A stretch of 64,000 bases of DNA from Aspidapion aeneum (GCA_963576565.1 CAUYVT010000041.1:129501-193500), one strand, 5' to 3'; counted from the stretch's first letter, positions 22,060 to 33,047 are shown. Program-made: numbers and translations. The notes: generated by a model not told the origin, from the sequence alone.

Positions 22060-22960
22060 CTTAAACATTATGTTATTGAGGTGTCTTCCATTTTGGTCAA
22101 GACACTGAGCGCATTTCCGGTGTAATTGTATTAATTTCTACGTGATTTTCGGTTTTAATTGCGGCACAGTTCTAAATTTTACTTTGGAGGCAAAAACATT
22201 CAACTATTGAATTTCTTTGTTTGGAGGTATCCCTACAAAAAAAAGTCCAATGTCTCCAATACGAGATATGATATTTTCCGCGAATAATCCTCGATTGACT
22301 TTCATAGACGCTGGGGCTGTATGCGCGGCCCCATCTTGCTGAAACCATGCCTCCTGATTAAAGCCAGCTCAGGTACTAAAAAATCACCAAGCATTGCAGA
22401 ATACCGACCACTGTTTAAACTCTGGGCTACACCACGCCGTACCGTCTGGATTTTCAGAAAAGTACGGACCGATAATTCCTGAAGCCGACATCGACACCAC
22501 ACAGTTACTTTTGGGCTTCGTGATTTTGCCTGGGATTGGCTGGTGCCCATTAACAACAATTTTAGTTATTGACTGCACTTGTAAGGTGAAAGTGCGCCTC
22601 GTCACTAAACAGAATATTGTTAGTTCGGTCGTTTGCAAAAAAATGGTCTATCATTGTGTCAGCAAAAGAACGACTATTTGATAGGCGATTTTTAGATCTA
22701 ATATGGACGAAACTATAAATCTCTCTTTTAAATTGTATAAACAGATGATATGCGCATTCGCACGATTGGGCATGTTTTACGAAAAGATCCACACCACAGT
22801 TACAGTCCTTCGTCATCCACACACGCCTAATATTGAAATGATCACAGTACCTTCGCCTTGCAATTATGTAGTCTTCGCTCCTCTTGAAGTATGTCTCAAT
22901 AATGAAGGCACAACTCAGACCCGACCAACGCTTTATTGACGTCAGCCCGAGTCCGTTACC
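22060..22960 (-). pseudogene. IS630/mariner-type transposase, decayed
   Basis: Read on the minus strand in mixed frames. The N-terminal part (22930-22700) has 'AFIIETYFKRSEDYIIARRR', the helix-turn-helix start common in mariner-like proteins. The catalytic block follows: 'ILFSDEAHFHLTSAVNN' (first Asp, ~22620-22575), then 'YFSENPDGT', then 'WFQQDGAAHTAPASM' (second Asp, ~22350-22300). The usual PPRSPDLxPxDFFLWG segment, which carries the third acidic residue, is missing: the sequence jumps from 'ISYWRHW'/'GDIG' straight to the 'GYLQTKKF' region. The C-terminal 'CLDQNGRHLNN' (~22100) is visible in a third frame. Several stops and frameshifts. TIRs were not identified. Dead. Confidence 0.8.
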
Positions 22961-24848
22961 TTACATTGTTACCAAGTTAACCGAGTTTTAAGTGTTTAAC
23001 ACGTAAAAAAGAAGTAAGAAAAAAAACCTTGATTTTAAAAGCTGCTAGAAAAAAACGTTTATTTCATATATGAAAGCAAGCTTAATAGGTCATTCAATAA
23101 CGTTTTAAAAAATAACGTCGCTAAAAACTGCGTTGTAATAACGCCATTATAAAATTAAAACAGCAATGTTTTTACATTAGATTCACGCCTTTTCTACACA
23201 AATTTTAAAACGCGACTTGCATGGTTTTCTACTGAATATTTTTGAGATGTTACTAGCAGCAGCGCCACATATTTTCGGGATTTTTCACTTTGACGAAATC
23301 TATCAGGCAGTGCTTTGGCTTCTAAACTCCATAAAACTATCTATAAATCTGTTATTAACGTGAGAAAGACACATTAATATTATGTGAAAGTGTTTACTGT
23401 TAAAAAATCTTGTTTAGCTTTTAAAAAAAACATAATGTATATAGATAGATATATAGATATTTTGTCTTGTCTTGAGTGCCATCTTTAAAATTGTCTTGAA
23501 GTGTTGTAGTCTTAAACTAGTAAACTTTTATAACTTCCTTTCGCGTCTCTTTTAAGTTAAAAAAATGTTATTAAAAAAACGTGACCACAAAATAGGCAGA
23601 AAGTTAGTTGAGAAGTCTTAATCTAGTGGCATTTTAGAACATGTTGTTGAGGACTTTTCAAGTGTAAATTTGGTGCATGAAAATAACGAGGGTAAAAAAC
23701 ACGGTATATACACAGCACCAGAAACTTCAGCAAAAAGTACATTTTTATAGCTTGATTTCTCCTTGTTTTTAAGTTATCTTTAAGCATGTAGATTTAACAA
23801 AGTAAATATTAGGTACATGGTATGAGGTTATTTTCAAGTAAAAAAAAATTGTTATTTTTGTTCATTTGTTCACGTGAATTTAACGTTGATGTAATTCTTG
23901 TGCTATGTGGGTGGACACCCTGTGTAAGGTCCCAAATGTCCTAAAAATCATTTTTTTATGATTTGCTCTAATTCCCACTAGTACAAAACTTCCTTAACTT
24001 AAAATTAGTTTTTGTGCCGGATTGCCAAAATGATTTAGAAAAGAAACATTTTATATAAATTAATAAATACTGCAAATCAACCTCTGGGTAAAAACATAAA
24101 TTATATATAATAAATATACTATAAGTTATTAGGATAAAAATACTTCACAATCTCATAATCCGATAAATGCTATATTTAGGACGCTCCGTTCCCAATTAAA
24201 AATTTTGGTTAAATTTCTAACCTTAAAAAACTAACCCTCCCAAAGATATAGCGAAGTATAGCATATTTAAAAGTGTACAGAAAAATATCTGAATCAGTTA
24301 CTTATTATATTATTGGTGCAGTTGATATTGAAATCAAGAACTTTAGGAAACAATAAACATGGACGACCTGAATTTACTCTCACTTCCTATAAGCGCAACA
24401 CTGTTGCTTTCCTGCTGCTAATATAGTTGCCTAGAATTCATTAGGGTCACTGCATCCTGGAAGCCTGGCGTCTCCAGGGGTAGCGACAAGCCCACGTGAC
24501 CTGCATCGGAATACTTAGAGTACCTACTCGGAATAATTAGAGTACCTACACGCAATTTTTATAAATGTATCTCGGAATTTTTAGAGTACCTACAGTATAT
24601 TTTTTTAGAATATTGAAAGAAAATACTTCAAATGCTTATATTTAAAAATGTTGTACAACTTTTTCTTTTTAAAATGTAAATTAATACGTACACTTTGTGC
24701 AAACACATTTTTTTAAAATATTTCAAAACTTTCATTTTTATCAGAACGTTAAAACAAAATACAGTATCTTCTTTAGATTTAAGATCAAATACGACCTTTT
24801 ATAAATCTAACGGGAAAAAAGTTATAGGTTTTCTGTGGTTTAGTAATA
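22961..24848. other. Long non-coding stretch, one small tandem repeat
   Basis: AT-rich with no ORF of note. At ~24507-24592 'cggaat(a/t)(c/a/t)tt..agagtacctac' is repeated three times at short spacing. 24440-24510 is locally richer in G and C ('ggaagcctggcgtctccagg') without further evidence of function. Confidence 0.45.
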
Positions 24849-24856
24849 CTCTGAAT

Positions 24857-25047
24857 CAGTGGCGTATATAAGGGGGGGACCTGGGGGGCCCGGGCCCTCC
24901 CCCCGAAGCTAAGATTTTTTTAGATATTTTCCACATATTTCCTGAATACAAACATAAAATAGCATAAAATACGGCCTCATGGGGTCTCGGCCCCCCCCCC
25001 AAACTGCCTTGGGCCCAACCCGAAACTTTTTTCTATATACGCCAGTG
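24857..25047. mobile_element. hAT-type MITE, copy 2 (191 bp)
   Basis: TIRs 'cagtggcgtatata' and 'tatatacgccagtg' (one mismatch), flanked by a perfect 8-bp duplication 'ctctgaat' at 24849-24856 and 25048-25055. The interior is highly similar to 9421-9601. The independent duplications at both loci fix the element boundaries. Confidence 0.93.
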
Positions 25048-25055
25048 CTCTGAAT

Positions 25056-25722
25056 ACATATTTTTCTGGTTCTGTTTGTGACACGGACAGTTTTGTTTTT
25101 AAAGACTTGTTCATAACTGCATCGGGCCAATTTTACTGATTCAAACACATGTTTTATAGAGTTAAAATTAATCAAGAAAAACTTTTAACTCAGGTATTAA
25201 GCAAACTTACATTTCCGTGAGATTTCTAAGAATTTTGCCTTTTTGCAATTTAAATTTGTTTTAATTTTCGCAAACAAATTTTTATTTTTATTTGTAATTT
25301 GTGAAATAAAGGCATCAAAACTAAGCAAACCTAACCTATTTAAACATCTGTACTAAACAAATTTGGCGCTTTTTCCAAAACAAATCTCTTTTTTTAAACC
25401 ATGGCCGTAAGCACTTTTGCGCAAGGAGCTATTATATAATTGTAAAATCTCGACAGGACTTTAATGAGCACTCAGGACTGGAAAAAACTTGTAACGATTA
25501 GGACCTGGCAGGACCTCTAAGGTTTGGTTAGGTTTTGTTGGGCGGTTTTCTGTTTGTTATCACTTCAGACCATAACAGGACCGTCTAGGACTTACAGGAC
25601 CTGTAAAAAATTTCTCCCATTGATCAGCTGTTCTCTTTTGGGCTTTTATTTCAAAATTTCACCTGTCGTTTCCAGTTCAAATCTTTTGCTTTCATTGTGC
25701 CTTTGCCTTTAAAAAATAAACG
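25056..25722. other. Non-coding stretch
   Basis: No coding region supported. Around 25455-25610 the words 'aggac' and 'caggacct' recur several times over ~150 bp, a loose low-order repeat. Confidence 0.4.
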
Positions 25723-26080
25723 GATCCATGACGGCTCTGATACCTTCCTAGCTAGCCTATTAGCGCACTTTAAGTGAAGACATATTATATCAAACTAAAG
25801 CTCCAAATTCTTAAGCAAAATGTAATCTAACCGTGTGAAAACCGCATATTGATGCGATGCTCCATAAAACATTTAGCATTTTTTAATTTTTATAATTGTC
25901 AAAGAACTGGCATTAATGGATTTAAACAAAATCTAATCAGCTCGTCGGAGTGGCGAACACTAATCTACCTAAAAATTTTATAAAAATCGGGTCAGCCTGT
26001 TACGAGCTATCGCGTTACGGACAGATATACAGACATCACCACGATATTGTCAAGATAGGTCAAAATACACCCAAATAACA
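25723..26080 (+). repeat. Two dispersed repeat segments
   Basis: 25723-25800 is a diverged copy of ~5037-5110. 25914-26080 ('aatggatttaaacaaaatct...agataggtcaaaatacaccc') recurs at 32460-32651. The second contains 'aaaaatcgggtcagcc...gcgttacggacagat', the same kind of box seen in the hairpin-ended and CCCAACTGC families. Confidence 0.7.
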
Positions 26081-26144
26081 CACTTTCGGCGTTATCTTAA
26101 TAATTTTTTTAAAATACTTGATTTAGGGTGCTATGGACCAAAAA

Positions 26145-26149
<5 letters not shown>

Positions 26150-26202
<53 letters not shown>

Positions 26203-26681
26203 CAGTTGGCTTGAAAAAGTGTAAACGCGCGTATTGATTTGAGGCAGAATTAATTTGCCTCGCTACGAGGCCGAATTTGCATACGTATGTGTACGTGCCT
26301 TGAAGGCATCTGGATGGCATTTGTTCGTTTCAATGCGAGTTTCACTTTAGCATAAAAGCAAACAAAGTATTTGTTTGGCCTTGCAACGAGGCATGCAAAT
26401 TCTCCCTTAAATAAATACGCATCTTAAAATAAATAAAGATAAAATAATTGTGGCGTCATTACTCTAGTCGTCCAAACAGTTAGACAGTTAGTTTTATTTA
26501 GGTTTTAATCTTTTCATTGGACTTGCTTTTTTTTGGACACCGTATGCGTAATAAAATAATATTATATTAGGTATAAACCTGGGGACTACAGTGCTACTGT
26601 TAATTCCACTGCGAGAATTTTGTAGCCCGACCGGAAGGATGGCAACATTTCGCTAAGTGTCTGAAAGACTCTTTAGTGCCG

Positions 26682-26746
<65 letters not shown>
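26150..26746. repeat. (TA)n microsatellites and the stretch between them
   Basis: Runs of TA occupy ~26150-26202 and ~26683-26746. Between them is ~480 bp without a gene; it contains 'gcctcgctacgaggc' and, 130 bp on, 'ccttgcaacgaggcatgc', a partly inverted pair. The second run ends exactly at the pogo-type element, whose TA target it may have supplied. Confidence 0.7.
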
Positions 26747-26749
<3 letters not shown>

Positions 26750-27713
26750 TGAAGTCCGCTTATAACGAACTCGTTTATAGCGAACTTCTGGTTAATACGA
26801 ACCTTTTTTCTTTATACGAAAAGTCATCCATAAATATATATATATATATAACGACCCCCTTACAGCGAACTTCCGGATATAGCGAACCTAATTTTAATAA
26901 TCTAGAATATGTATTTTTCTTTTAAAATGATCTTTATATAAGCAGACAATGGGCGTTTTCACACTAGACGATATACGGCAACGACACGAATGGTTGCAAA
27001 GACATGCACAAGATCCAAAATATGATCACGAGTATGAATTCGATAATGATATGCTTGATTTAGTAGAAGAACAAGCTAAGAGAAAAATGTGTGACTTCGA
27101 TTTTAACGATTATGTGACTATTGATAGAGACATTGTAGCAAGAGAAACGTTGACTGATGAGCAAATTATAATTTTTCCGTAACCTCAAACATGGTTTCAA
27201 GTGATAATGACGAAGATAATGATGATCCTGTTCAAGATAATTCTGTTGAAGTCACTAAGGTTTATGTTCCAACGATTCGTGAAATGGAAAACAAAATTTC
27301 GGAAACTCCTAATTTTTTGGAATCACGCCAAGTTCCTGATAAAATATGGCCATCATTTTGTAACCTTGAAAGCTATATAAACAGGGAATATTTTTCAAGT
27401 AGAACTGTACAAACAAAAATTATGGATTACATAATAATAAAAGAAGAAGATTTAGGCTTCTTTTATGTGATGTATTTCATACCACCATATTATGTACTTT
27501 ACATATTTATATGTATACCAATAATAATAAACGTCTTTACTCGTATGTATTCTGCTTTTTGTAATATTTTGACTTTTCTTAATCTGGGATACTATTAAAA
27601 AAAGAAACACAAAAAATTAAACAAAATTTATTTATTACTGTTTATAACGAACCTCGGATATAACGAACCGTATTTAGTTAATTTTTGAGGTTCGTTACAT
27701 CCGGACTTCACTG
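26747..27713 (+). mobile_element. pogo/Tigger-type element, internal deletion derivative
   Basis: Ends 'cagtgaagtccgcttataac' and 'gttcgtta...ccggacttcactg' are inverted repeats of ~24 bp with small differences, flanked by TA (26745-26746, 27714-27715). Further inside, 'cagcgaacttccggatatag' (~26863) and 'acgaacctcggatataacg' (~27650) repeat the terminal motif. This is the layout of pogo/Tigger elements (Tc1/mariner superfamily). At 967 bp it is far shorter than an autonomous copy (usually over 2 kb), and only the C-terminal part of the transposase remains. Confidence 0.88.
26949..27436 (+). pseudogene. Tigger/pogo transposase C-terminal remnant
   Basis: The first piece (26949-27182) ends 'DFNDYVTIDRDIVARETLTD', the acidic stretch that follows the DDE domain in Tigger-derived proteins. 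After a frame change near 27180 the second piece (27191-27598) continues 'SSDNDEDNDDPVQDN' and 'PTIREMENKISE', matching the usual acidic C-terminus; codons after ~27436 are non-coding in character. The CENP-B-like DNA-binding domain and the DDE catalytic domain are both absent. Whether the first ATG is ever used is unknown. Confidence 0.7.
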
Positions 27714-27826
27714 TATACATACATAATTATTCTTTCTCACTTTGAAATTTACAAAGTATAATTTTCCTCTTAGTTTTCCTTTTAAAATGCATGCATGTTT
27801 TATTTTTATATATATATTTATCGGTT

Positions 27827-28288
27827 TCACAAGGTTCTACGTCTTCCGATAACCAATTTCCACTCGTTTGTGTTTGCCCATAATTCATCATCTAGACCTC
27901 TTATCCTTATTTCACTGTCTATTCCTCCTCTCCAGCTTCTCCTTGGCCGTCCTCGTTTTCTTCGGCCAGTTGGTTTCCATTGTAGTATTTGTTTAGGTAG
28001 TCTTTCATCATTCATTCTTTGTACATGTCCGTACCACACCAGTTGTTTTGTTCTTATATCATCCACTAAAGTACGTTCACCCACTGTCATAATTCCTCTT
28101 ATTCTTTGATTTGTAACTCTTTCTCTTTTTGATGTCCCTGCTGCTCTTCTCCAATAGTCCATCTCCGTAGCGGAAAGCATTTTTTATGTTCTATCCTTGA
28201 TTGGCCATACTTCTGAGCCGTATGTAATAATACTTTTTACAATGGTGTTATATATAAGCTTTTTGTTATGTTTTGATATACTTTGGTC
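27827..28288 (-). pseudogene. LINE C-terminal domain (GRRKRGRPRRSW type)
   Basis: An open frame of 117 codons (28180-27827) with 'RTKQLVWYGHVQRM' and 'PTGRRKRGRPRRSW', the basic C-terminal tail of this LINE group, ending 'VIGRRRTL' and a stop. Between 28288 and 28180 the same reading continues through the conserved 'ITYGSEVW' but contains TGA (where the family has Trp) and TAA, so it is separated from the RT ORF by two stops. Confidence 0.85.
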
Positions 28289-29914
28289 TCAAATTATTCC
28301 ATTTAATAAAGTTATTGCTTTTCTTCCTTGTACGTTTTGATCTTTTATAGCTTTGTCTAGTGTTCCGTTAGCTGTAATTTTTAGACCTAAGTATTTATAC
28401 TCATCACAGGACTGAATTCGCTGCCCGGTATTTAAGATTAGATCCTGTTTCATTCCACTGATACACATATACTCTGTCTTATTGAGATTAACCTCTAGTC
28501 CCCACTTATTGTACTCTTCTATTAGTTGTCGTGTCATATATTCGAGGTCGTCATAATCCTGAGCCACTACTATCTGATCATCGGCGAAACATAAAGTATA
28601 CAAGGTGGTTTCGTCCAACGGAATTCCCATGTTTTTGCATTTTCTCTTCCATACTTTAAGGATTTGTTCCAAGTATATCTTGAAGATCGTAGGCGAGATA
28701 AAGCAACCTTGTTTAAGAGCTTTATTTACTTGAAAGCCTTCGGTTAGTTTTGCTTTTATTTTAACTTTTGCCTTACTATTGCGGTATAACTCTTTGATGG
28801 CCTTAATTAGTTGTACGCTTATGTTTGTTTTTCCAACGCTTTCCAAAGTAGATTTAGTGGTATACTATCATATGCCTTCTGCAAATCGACGTAAAGCAGA
28901 TGCAGCTCTTGTCCGTATGCCATTTTTTTTCAATAACTTAGGTTATACAAAAGAGATGATCAGAAGTCGATCTACCCGCCCTGAAACCGGCTTGTTCTTT
29001 TGCCTCCATGTCTATATATTCACTCTCAACTTTATTTCTTATTATTTTACCGTATATTCTGCTTAGCGTACTAGTCACAGATATACCTCTATAATTGTCA
29101 CATATATCTTTCCTTCCTTTTTTGTGTATTGTGTATATATATGACGTTTTCCACTCAGTTGGTACTACAGTTCCATTTAAATATTTTTGGAAAAGATTCC
29201 ATAATCTCCAAAACAGTTCTTCAGTGCCATATTTAATAAGTTCAGCTGGGATATTTTCGGGTCCGGTAGATTTACCAATTTTTAAGGTTGTGCACACGTT
29301 TTTGACCTCAGAGATTGTGAGGGGTACTGGAGATCCCATCGCTCTAATTATATTGTCTCTTTCTTCTTCCTTGAATTCTGCATATCTTCTGTTAAAAGTT
29401 TTTTTAAATGTTCTTGCCATTCTTTGTCTGGTATTGGTGAAATGATATCTCTGCATGTTTCTTTTTTAATCGACCTTATAGTTTTCCAGCTTTCGGTACT
29501 TCTCCTACCTCCTAAGTAAGAATCTATTTTCTGGCACTTTTGCGTCCACGAAAGATTTTTCTTATCACTGATCATTCTTCTCACCTTTGATTGCGCGATT
29601 TTGTATTCTTCTCTGCTTCTATCTGTCTTTTGGGATAAGTAGGTGTGATATAATTTCCTTTTTTCCTCTATTTCTCTCTCAATCTCAGCATCCCACCAGT
29701 ATGGTTTTCTTCTTTTAGAAGTTTCTTCCACTAATCCTAGTGCTTCTTTTGCAGCTTGATGGATGCTTAATGTAATACATTCGTATTCCTCATCTGGGGT
29801 TTTACCTGAACTTGTATTAAGTTTTTCGTTCAGTCTCTTTTTGTATAAGTTTTTTACGCTGTCATGTTCTAGGCTTAGTAGATTATAATTACAGTGATCA
29901 ATTTCTTCAATCAC
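28289..29914 (-). pseudogene. LINE linker and reverse transcriptase
   Basis: 29914-29348 is the linker ('KPYWWDAEIEREIEEKRK', 'KKNLSWTQKCQKIDSYLG'). A frameshift near 29450 leads into 29456-28938, the RT fingers: 'GKSTGPENIPAELIKYG', 'DNYRGISVTSTLSRIYGK', 'EQAGFRAGRSTSDHLF'. Another shift leads to 28846-28289 with 'LKQGCFISPTIFKIYLEQ' and the catalytic 'LCFADDQIVVAQD' (both Asp present), then the thumb 'YNKWGLEVNLNKTEYM'. The segment 28938-28846, which should hold FVDLxKAYD, is readable only in another frame. The active-site box is intact but the ORF is broken at least twice. Confidence 0.88.
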
Positions 29915-30081
29915 TGTATCATCAAGATGTTGTTGATGCAGGCTTCGGCCTTGATAAGGAAAGAGAATTTTGGACTCCGGAAAATAGTGATCACTTCCGC
30001 ATGTTGATCCACGCTTTGTTCTGACTTCTTGAATTTTTAGTTTTGTCTTTTGTTTAGTGATAAAATAATCAATGACGGATT

Positions 30082-30658
30082 TCAGGTTTTGTGAGGGTTT
30101 GGTCCAGGTATATTTGTGTATTTCCTTATGTTGAAAAAACCGTTTTGGATTTTTAAGTCTAATTGCTTACATACTGTAATTAGCCGGTTTCCATTGTTAT
30201 TAACAATATTTTCTCCATATTGGGCAACTGTCAGATCATTAACTCTGTTACCGGTTCTACTATTTAAATCTCCCAATATGTCAATTTCTCTGGATGTACT
30301 TACTGCTGATATTTCATTGTGTATTTGTTCAAAAAAATTGTCTTTCACGGCTACATTTGCATCGTCATTATACGCTTAAATTCCAAAAATCGTAAGTCCC
30401 ATTTTCATTTACTGCCTCCCAGTTGGTAATAAATTTTCGAAATCTTTTGTTGACCAAAATAGATACTCCTTGTTGAGCATGTTTTTCTTTTGCCACTCCG
30501 CTATAGAAATGGTCATATTGTCCTAGATTTTCAGATCCTTTTCCGTTCTTTTTCGTTTCTGTTAGTACAGCAACGTCTACCTTCATTTTGCTGCACTCAT
30601 GTACTATTTCATTAACTTTTCGACCCATTCCTTGCACGTTCCATGTACCAAAAATCAT
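30082..30658 (-). pseudogene. LINE AP endonuclease
   Basis: 30658-30368 starts 'MIFGTWNVQGMGRKVNEI', has 'VDVAVLTETKKNGKGS' (catalytic Glu region) and 'HFYSGVAKEKHAQQGVSI'. After a frame break and stop near 30370 it continues 'REIDILGDLNSRTGNRV' (the GDLN box) to 30082. The final SDH box lies past 30082 in a decayed part (~30000: 'GSDHYFPESKILFPYQG'). The fold class is EEP/AP-endonuclease, which nicks the target DNA. Confidence 0.85.
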
Positions 30659-31189
30659 ATTCCTGTTTCTTTGCTTGGTTCGTCTTAGGTTTTTCTTTTC
30701 TTTCCGAGGCGTTTGATTGGGGTTTTTAACAGTTTACGTTTTTTCTGGGTATCAGAAAGTTAGTCTGATGCCCCAACCCCCAACCTGGAGGACCAGGTGA
30801 TTTTTGATCGAGGTTTTCTTCCCTTAGCCTTTGACGATTCCAACACCGGTACTACAAGGCAGCATCTTCTTCACCTGTGATCCTAGGCAGGAGCCCTTAC
30901 AGGGTGCTATCATCCGAGCCAGATGAACCCTGGTTTTTTTACGAGGTTGTTACTCCCCCTCTCCTCCTTCCCCGTTAGTGCAATGGGACCCCAGGCTTGA
31001 GACTGGTTGTGCCGAGGTTGATATACTTAAAATACTGTTAATCATAAAAATAATAATTAATATTAACCCCATAATGGTACTCTGGTTTTAGGATGTCAAC
31101 CCCCGGTATATAATAATGCAGTGCGCATCGATAGTTGTCATTTATTAGGTGTGCCTTAAAAGTGTTTATTTTTAATTTAAATTTATTCA

Positions 31190-31650
31190 AATTCAAATAA
31201 TGCAAAACAATATTATAATAAGGAATTAGGCTAGTTTACAGTTAATTCTAATAAGAAAATAGGAACACCTATATAATTTGAGACCTGTATGTGCTTAAAA
31301 CTTAAAAAATAATTAAAATACAATTTAAGTACTAAAAAACTTAAATGTAAACTAAAACTAACACAAATACAAACATACAGTTTAAAAACACGAAGAAAAT
31401 AAAAAACATTATGAACACGCAGTATTCTGATAAATGGAAGTTTCTGTTGCCAAATGTAATTTTTGGCTTTTGAAAATTTTTTGATATTTCTTATGTTGGT
31501 AGGTAACAAATTGTATAATCGTGGTCCTAGATAATTTATTGACTTTCTGTAAAACTCACTATGGTTGCTCTGGCATGATATTAAACCAAAGTCAGTCAGA
31601 CTCTAACAAACATAGAAAAAATCAAAGATTATAGATTTTAATGAAAAAAT
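31190..31650 (-). pseudogene. CR1/Jockey-like LINE, RT C-terminus and 3' end
   Basis: The minus strand reads 'GLISCQSNHSEFYRKSIN' then 'YLGPRLYNLLPTNIRNIKK', the usual end of a CR1/Jockey RT ORF ('KSIxYxGxxLYNxLPxxIK'). The coding part runs ~31620-31400 and the rest is a 3' UTR. At 31650 it is interrupted by the hairpin-ended repeat; a second copy of its upper end is at 32652-32790. Confidence 0.78.
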
Positions 31651-32235
31651 ACTCTGCCAATATATGGGCCCCTAAGCTCACACTAGGTACTATAGTTATA
31701 GTGTACGTGTGAGCTAATATAACTAAAAACTAAAATATATTTTATTCAACTCCAGACTAAATTACCTTTTGTTTGATACCACACAAGTCATGTTTTGACT
31801 TAAACTCAAATTTTTGATATCTACCCCCACCCTTAAAAAAACACAAACTAAAATGTATTTTGTTAAAGTCCGGACTCAATTACCTTTCGTTTGATGTCAC
31901 ACACACCATATTTTCACTTAAACTCTAATTTTTAAAATATACCCCCACCCTTTTTTTTTAAATAAATTAAAATGTATTTTGTTTAACTGCAGACTCAATT
32001 ACCTTTCGTTTAATATCACACACGCCATATTTTCACATAAACTCTAATTTTTGAAATCTACCCCCACCCTTTTATTTGGTTTGTGTTCGGTGGATTTTGT
32101 TCATTTTTAAATGGGACCATCTCGACCCAAGACCCAGCCTAGGTACCAAATTTCATTAAAATCGGCCAAGCGGTTTTTGAGTTATGCGCGTTGGTCGTTA
32201 CAGACAGACATACAGACACACAGACACACAGACAC

Positions 32236-32270
<35 letters not shown>

Positions 32271-32442
32271 TACAGACAGACAGACAGACAGACAGACAGA
32301 CGGCGCAACAAAAAAGTTTCAAAATCATCTGAAACGCAAAGATATACAAAAATTTTTGAAATCGGAGCAACTTTTTTTTTCTCGAAAAAATTAGGATCAC
32401 CATAGCTCACACTACTATAGTATAGTATATGTGTGAGCTAAT
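31651..32442 (+). mobile_element. Hairpin-ended repeat, copy 4 (most complete, 792 bp)
   Basis: Begins 'actctgccaatatatggg', with the 5' palindrome at ~31676-31715, three 118-bp units (31750, 31868, 31987), the box 'aaaatcggccaagcgg', a long CAGA/CACA/CATA tract (~32203-32301) and the 3' palindrome at ~32405-32440, ending 'gagctaat'. It is inserted in the sequence represented uninterrupted at 32755-32780, which fixes both ends to within the 3 bases AAT. Confidence 0.88.
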
Positions 32443-32459
32443 ACAATCTATTTCAAAAC

Positions 32460-32790
32460 AATGGATTTTAAACAAAATCTAATCAGCTCATCAGAGTGTC
32501 AAACCCTGTTTTTCCTGAAAATTTTATAAAAATCGATTCAGCCGGCTAGGAACTATCGTGTTAGGGACAGATATACACATACACACACGCACACACCTAG
32601 ACAGATATCACGACGATATTGTCAAGATAGGTCAAAATACACCCAAATAACATTGACCTTCTGGAAAACTCACTATGGTTGCTCTGGCATGATATTAAAC
32701 AAAAGTCAGTCAGACGCTAACAATCAGAAAAAAATCAAAGATTGTAGATTATAATGTAATATGAAAAAATACAATCTATTTCATAACAAA
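32460..32790. repeat. Dispersed repeat plus duplicated LINE end
   Basis: 32460-32651 is the second copy of 25914-26080 (identical at 'gatattgtcaagataggtca'). 32652-32790 repeats the upper end of the LINE fragment at ~31540-31650 plus 32443-32459 ('actcactatggttgctctgg'), without the hairpin-ended insertion. So a ~110-bp sequence flanks the 192-bp repeat on both sides. Confidence 0.75.
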
Positions 32791-32792
32791 CT

Positions 32793-33047
32793 ATGTTCAA
32801 GTTCAAAGTTCAAGTTTTTCAAGATGGACCAAACGAGAAACCAAAGTCTAAAGCCTATTTCTACTGTGAGCTGGTCATTGAGAAGGGCGCCGAAGAGACC
32901 ATGGCTGGTCTCCTCCCAGAGAAATCCCGTGATATCTACAGAAAGCCGCCTTTAGAGTCCAAAAATGATGCAATAACTAGAATGTCAAAAATTTCACCGA
33001 TGAAAAGGTATTTCTGCTTAATATCCTGGAAAAGTGTAGAAAGTTAA
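32793..33047 (+). CDS. Unassigned short ORF, coding-like composition
   Basis: 84 codons starting ATG at 32793. The first ~55 residues ('FQDGPNEKPKSKAYFYCE', 'KGAEETMAGLLPEKSRD') have a higher GC content and less biased amino acids than surrounding chance ORFs, so this may be a fragment of a transposon protein or an exon. I do not recognise it. No splice donor or domain was found, and the last third looks non-coding. Confidence 0.25.
   Translation: MFKFKVQVFQDGPNEKPKSKAYFYCELVIEKGAEETMAGLLPEKSRDIYRKPPLESKNDAITRMSKISPMKRYFCLISWKSVES

Larger units (their letters stand above)
27800..31020 (-). mobile_element. RTE-like LINE, near full length
   Basis: Minus-strand order: leader (~31020-30660), AP endonuclease (30658-30082), linker (29914-29460), RT (29456-28289), C-terminal domain (28180-27827), then a short 3' end 'gaaaccgataaatatat'. 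This matches the insect LINE group whose endonuclease is often auto-annotated as craniofacial development protein 2-like. The leader, with 'gcctggggtcccattgcac', looks like the family's 5' UTR. Several stops and frameshifts make it inactive. The copy at 3214-4322 is an older, truncated relative. Confidence 0.88.

Noticed and set aside
26375..26410. Octamer-like atgcaaat as a regulatory site
   Set aside because: A single short match in AT-rich DNA is expected by chance.
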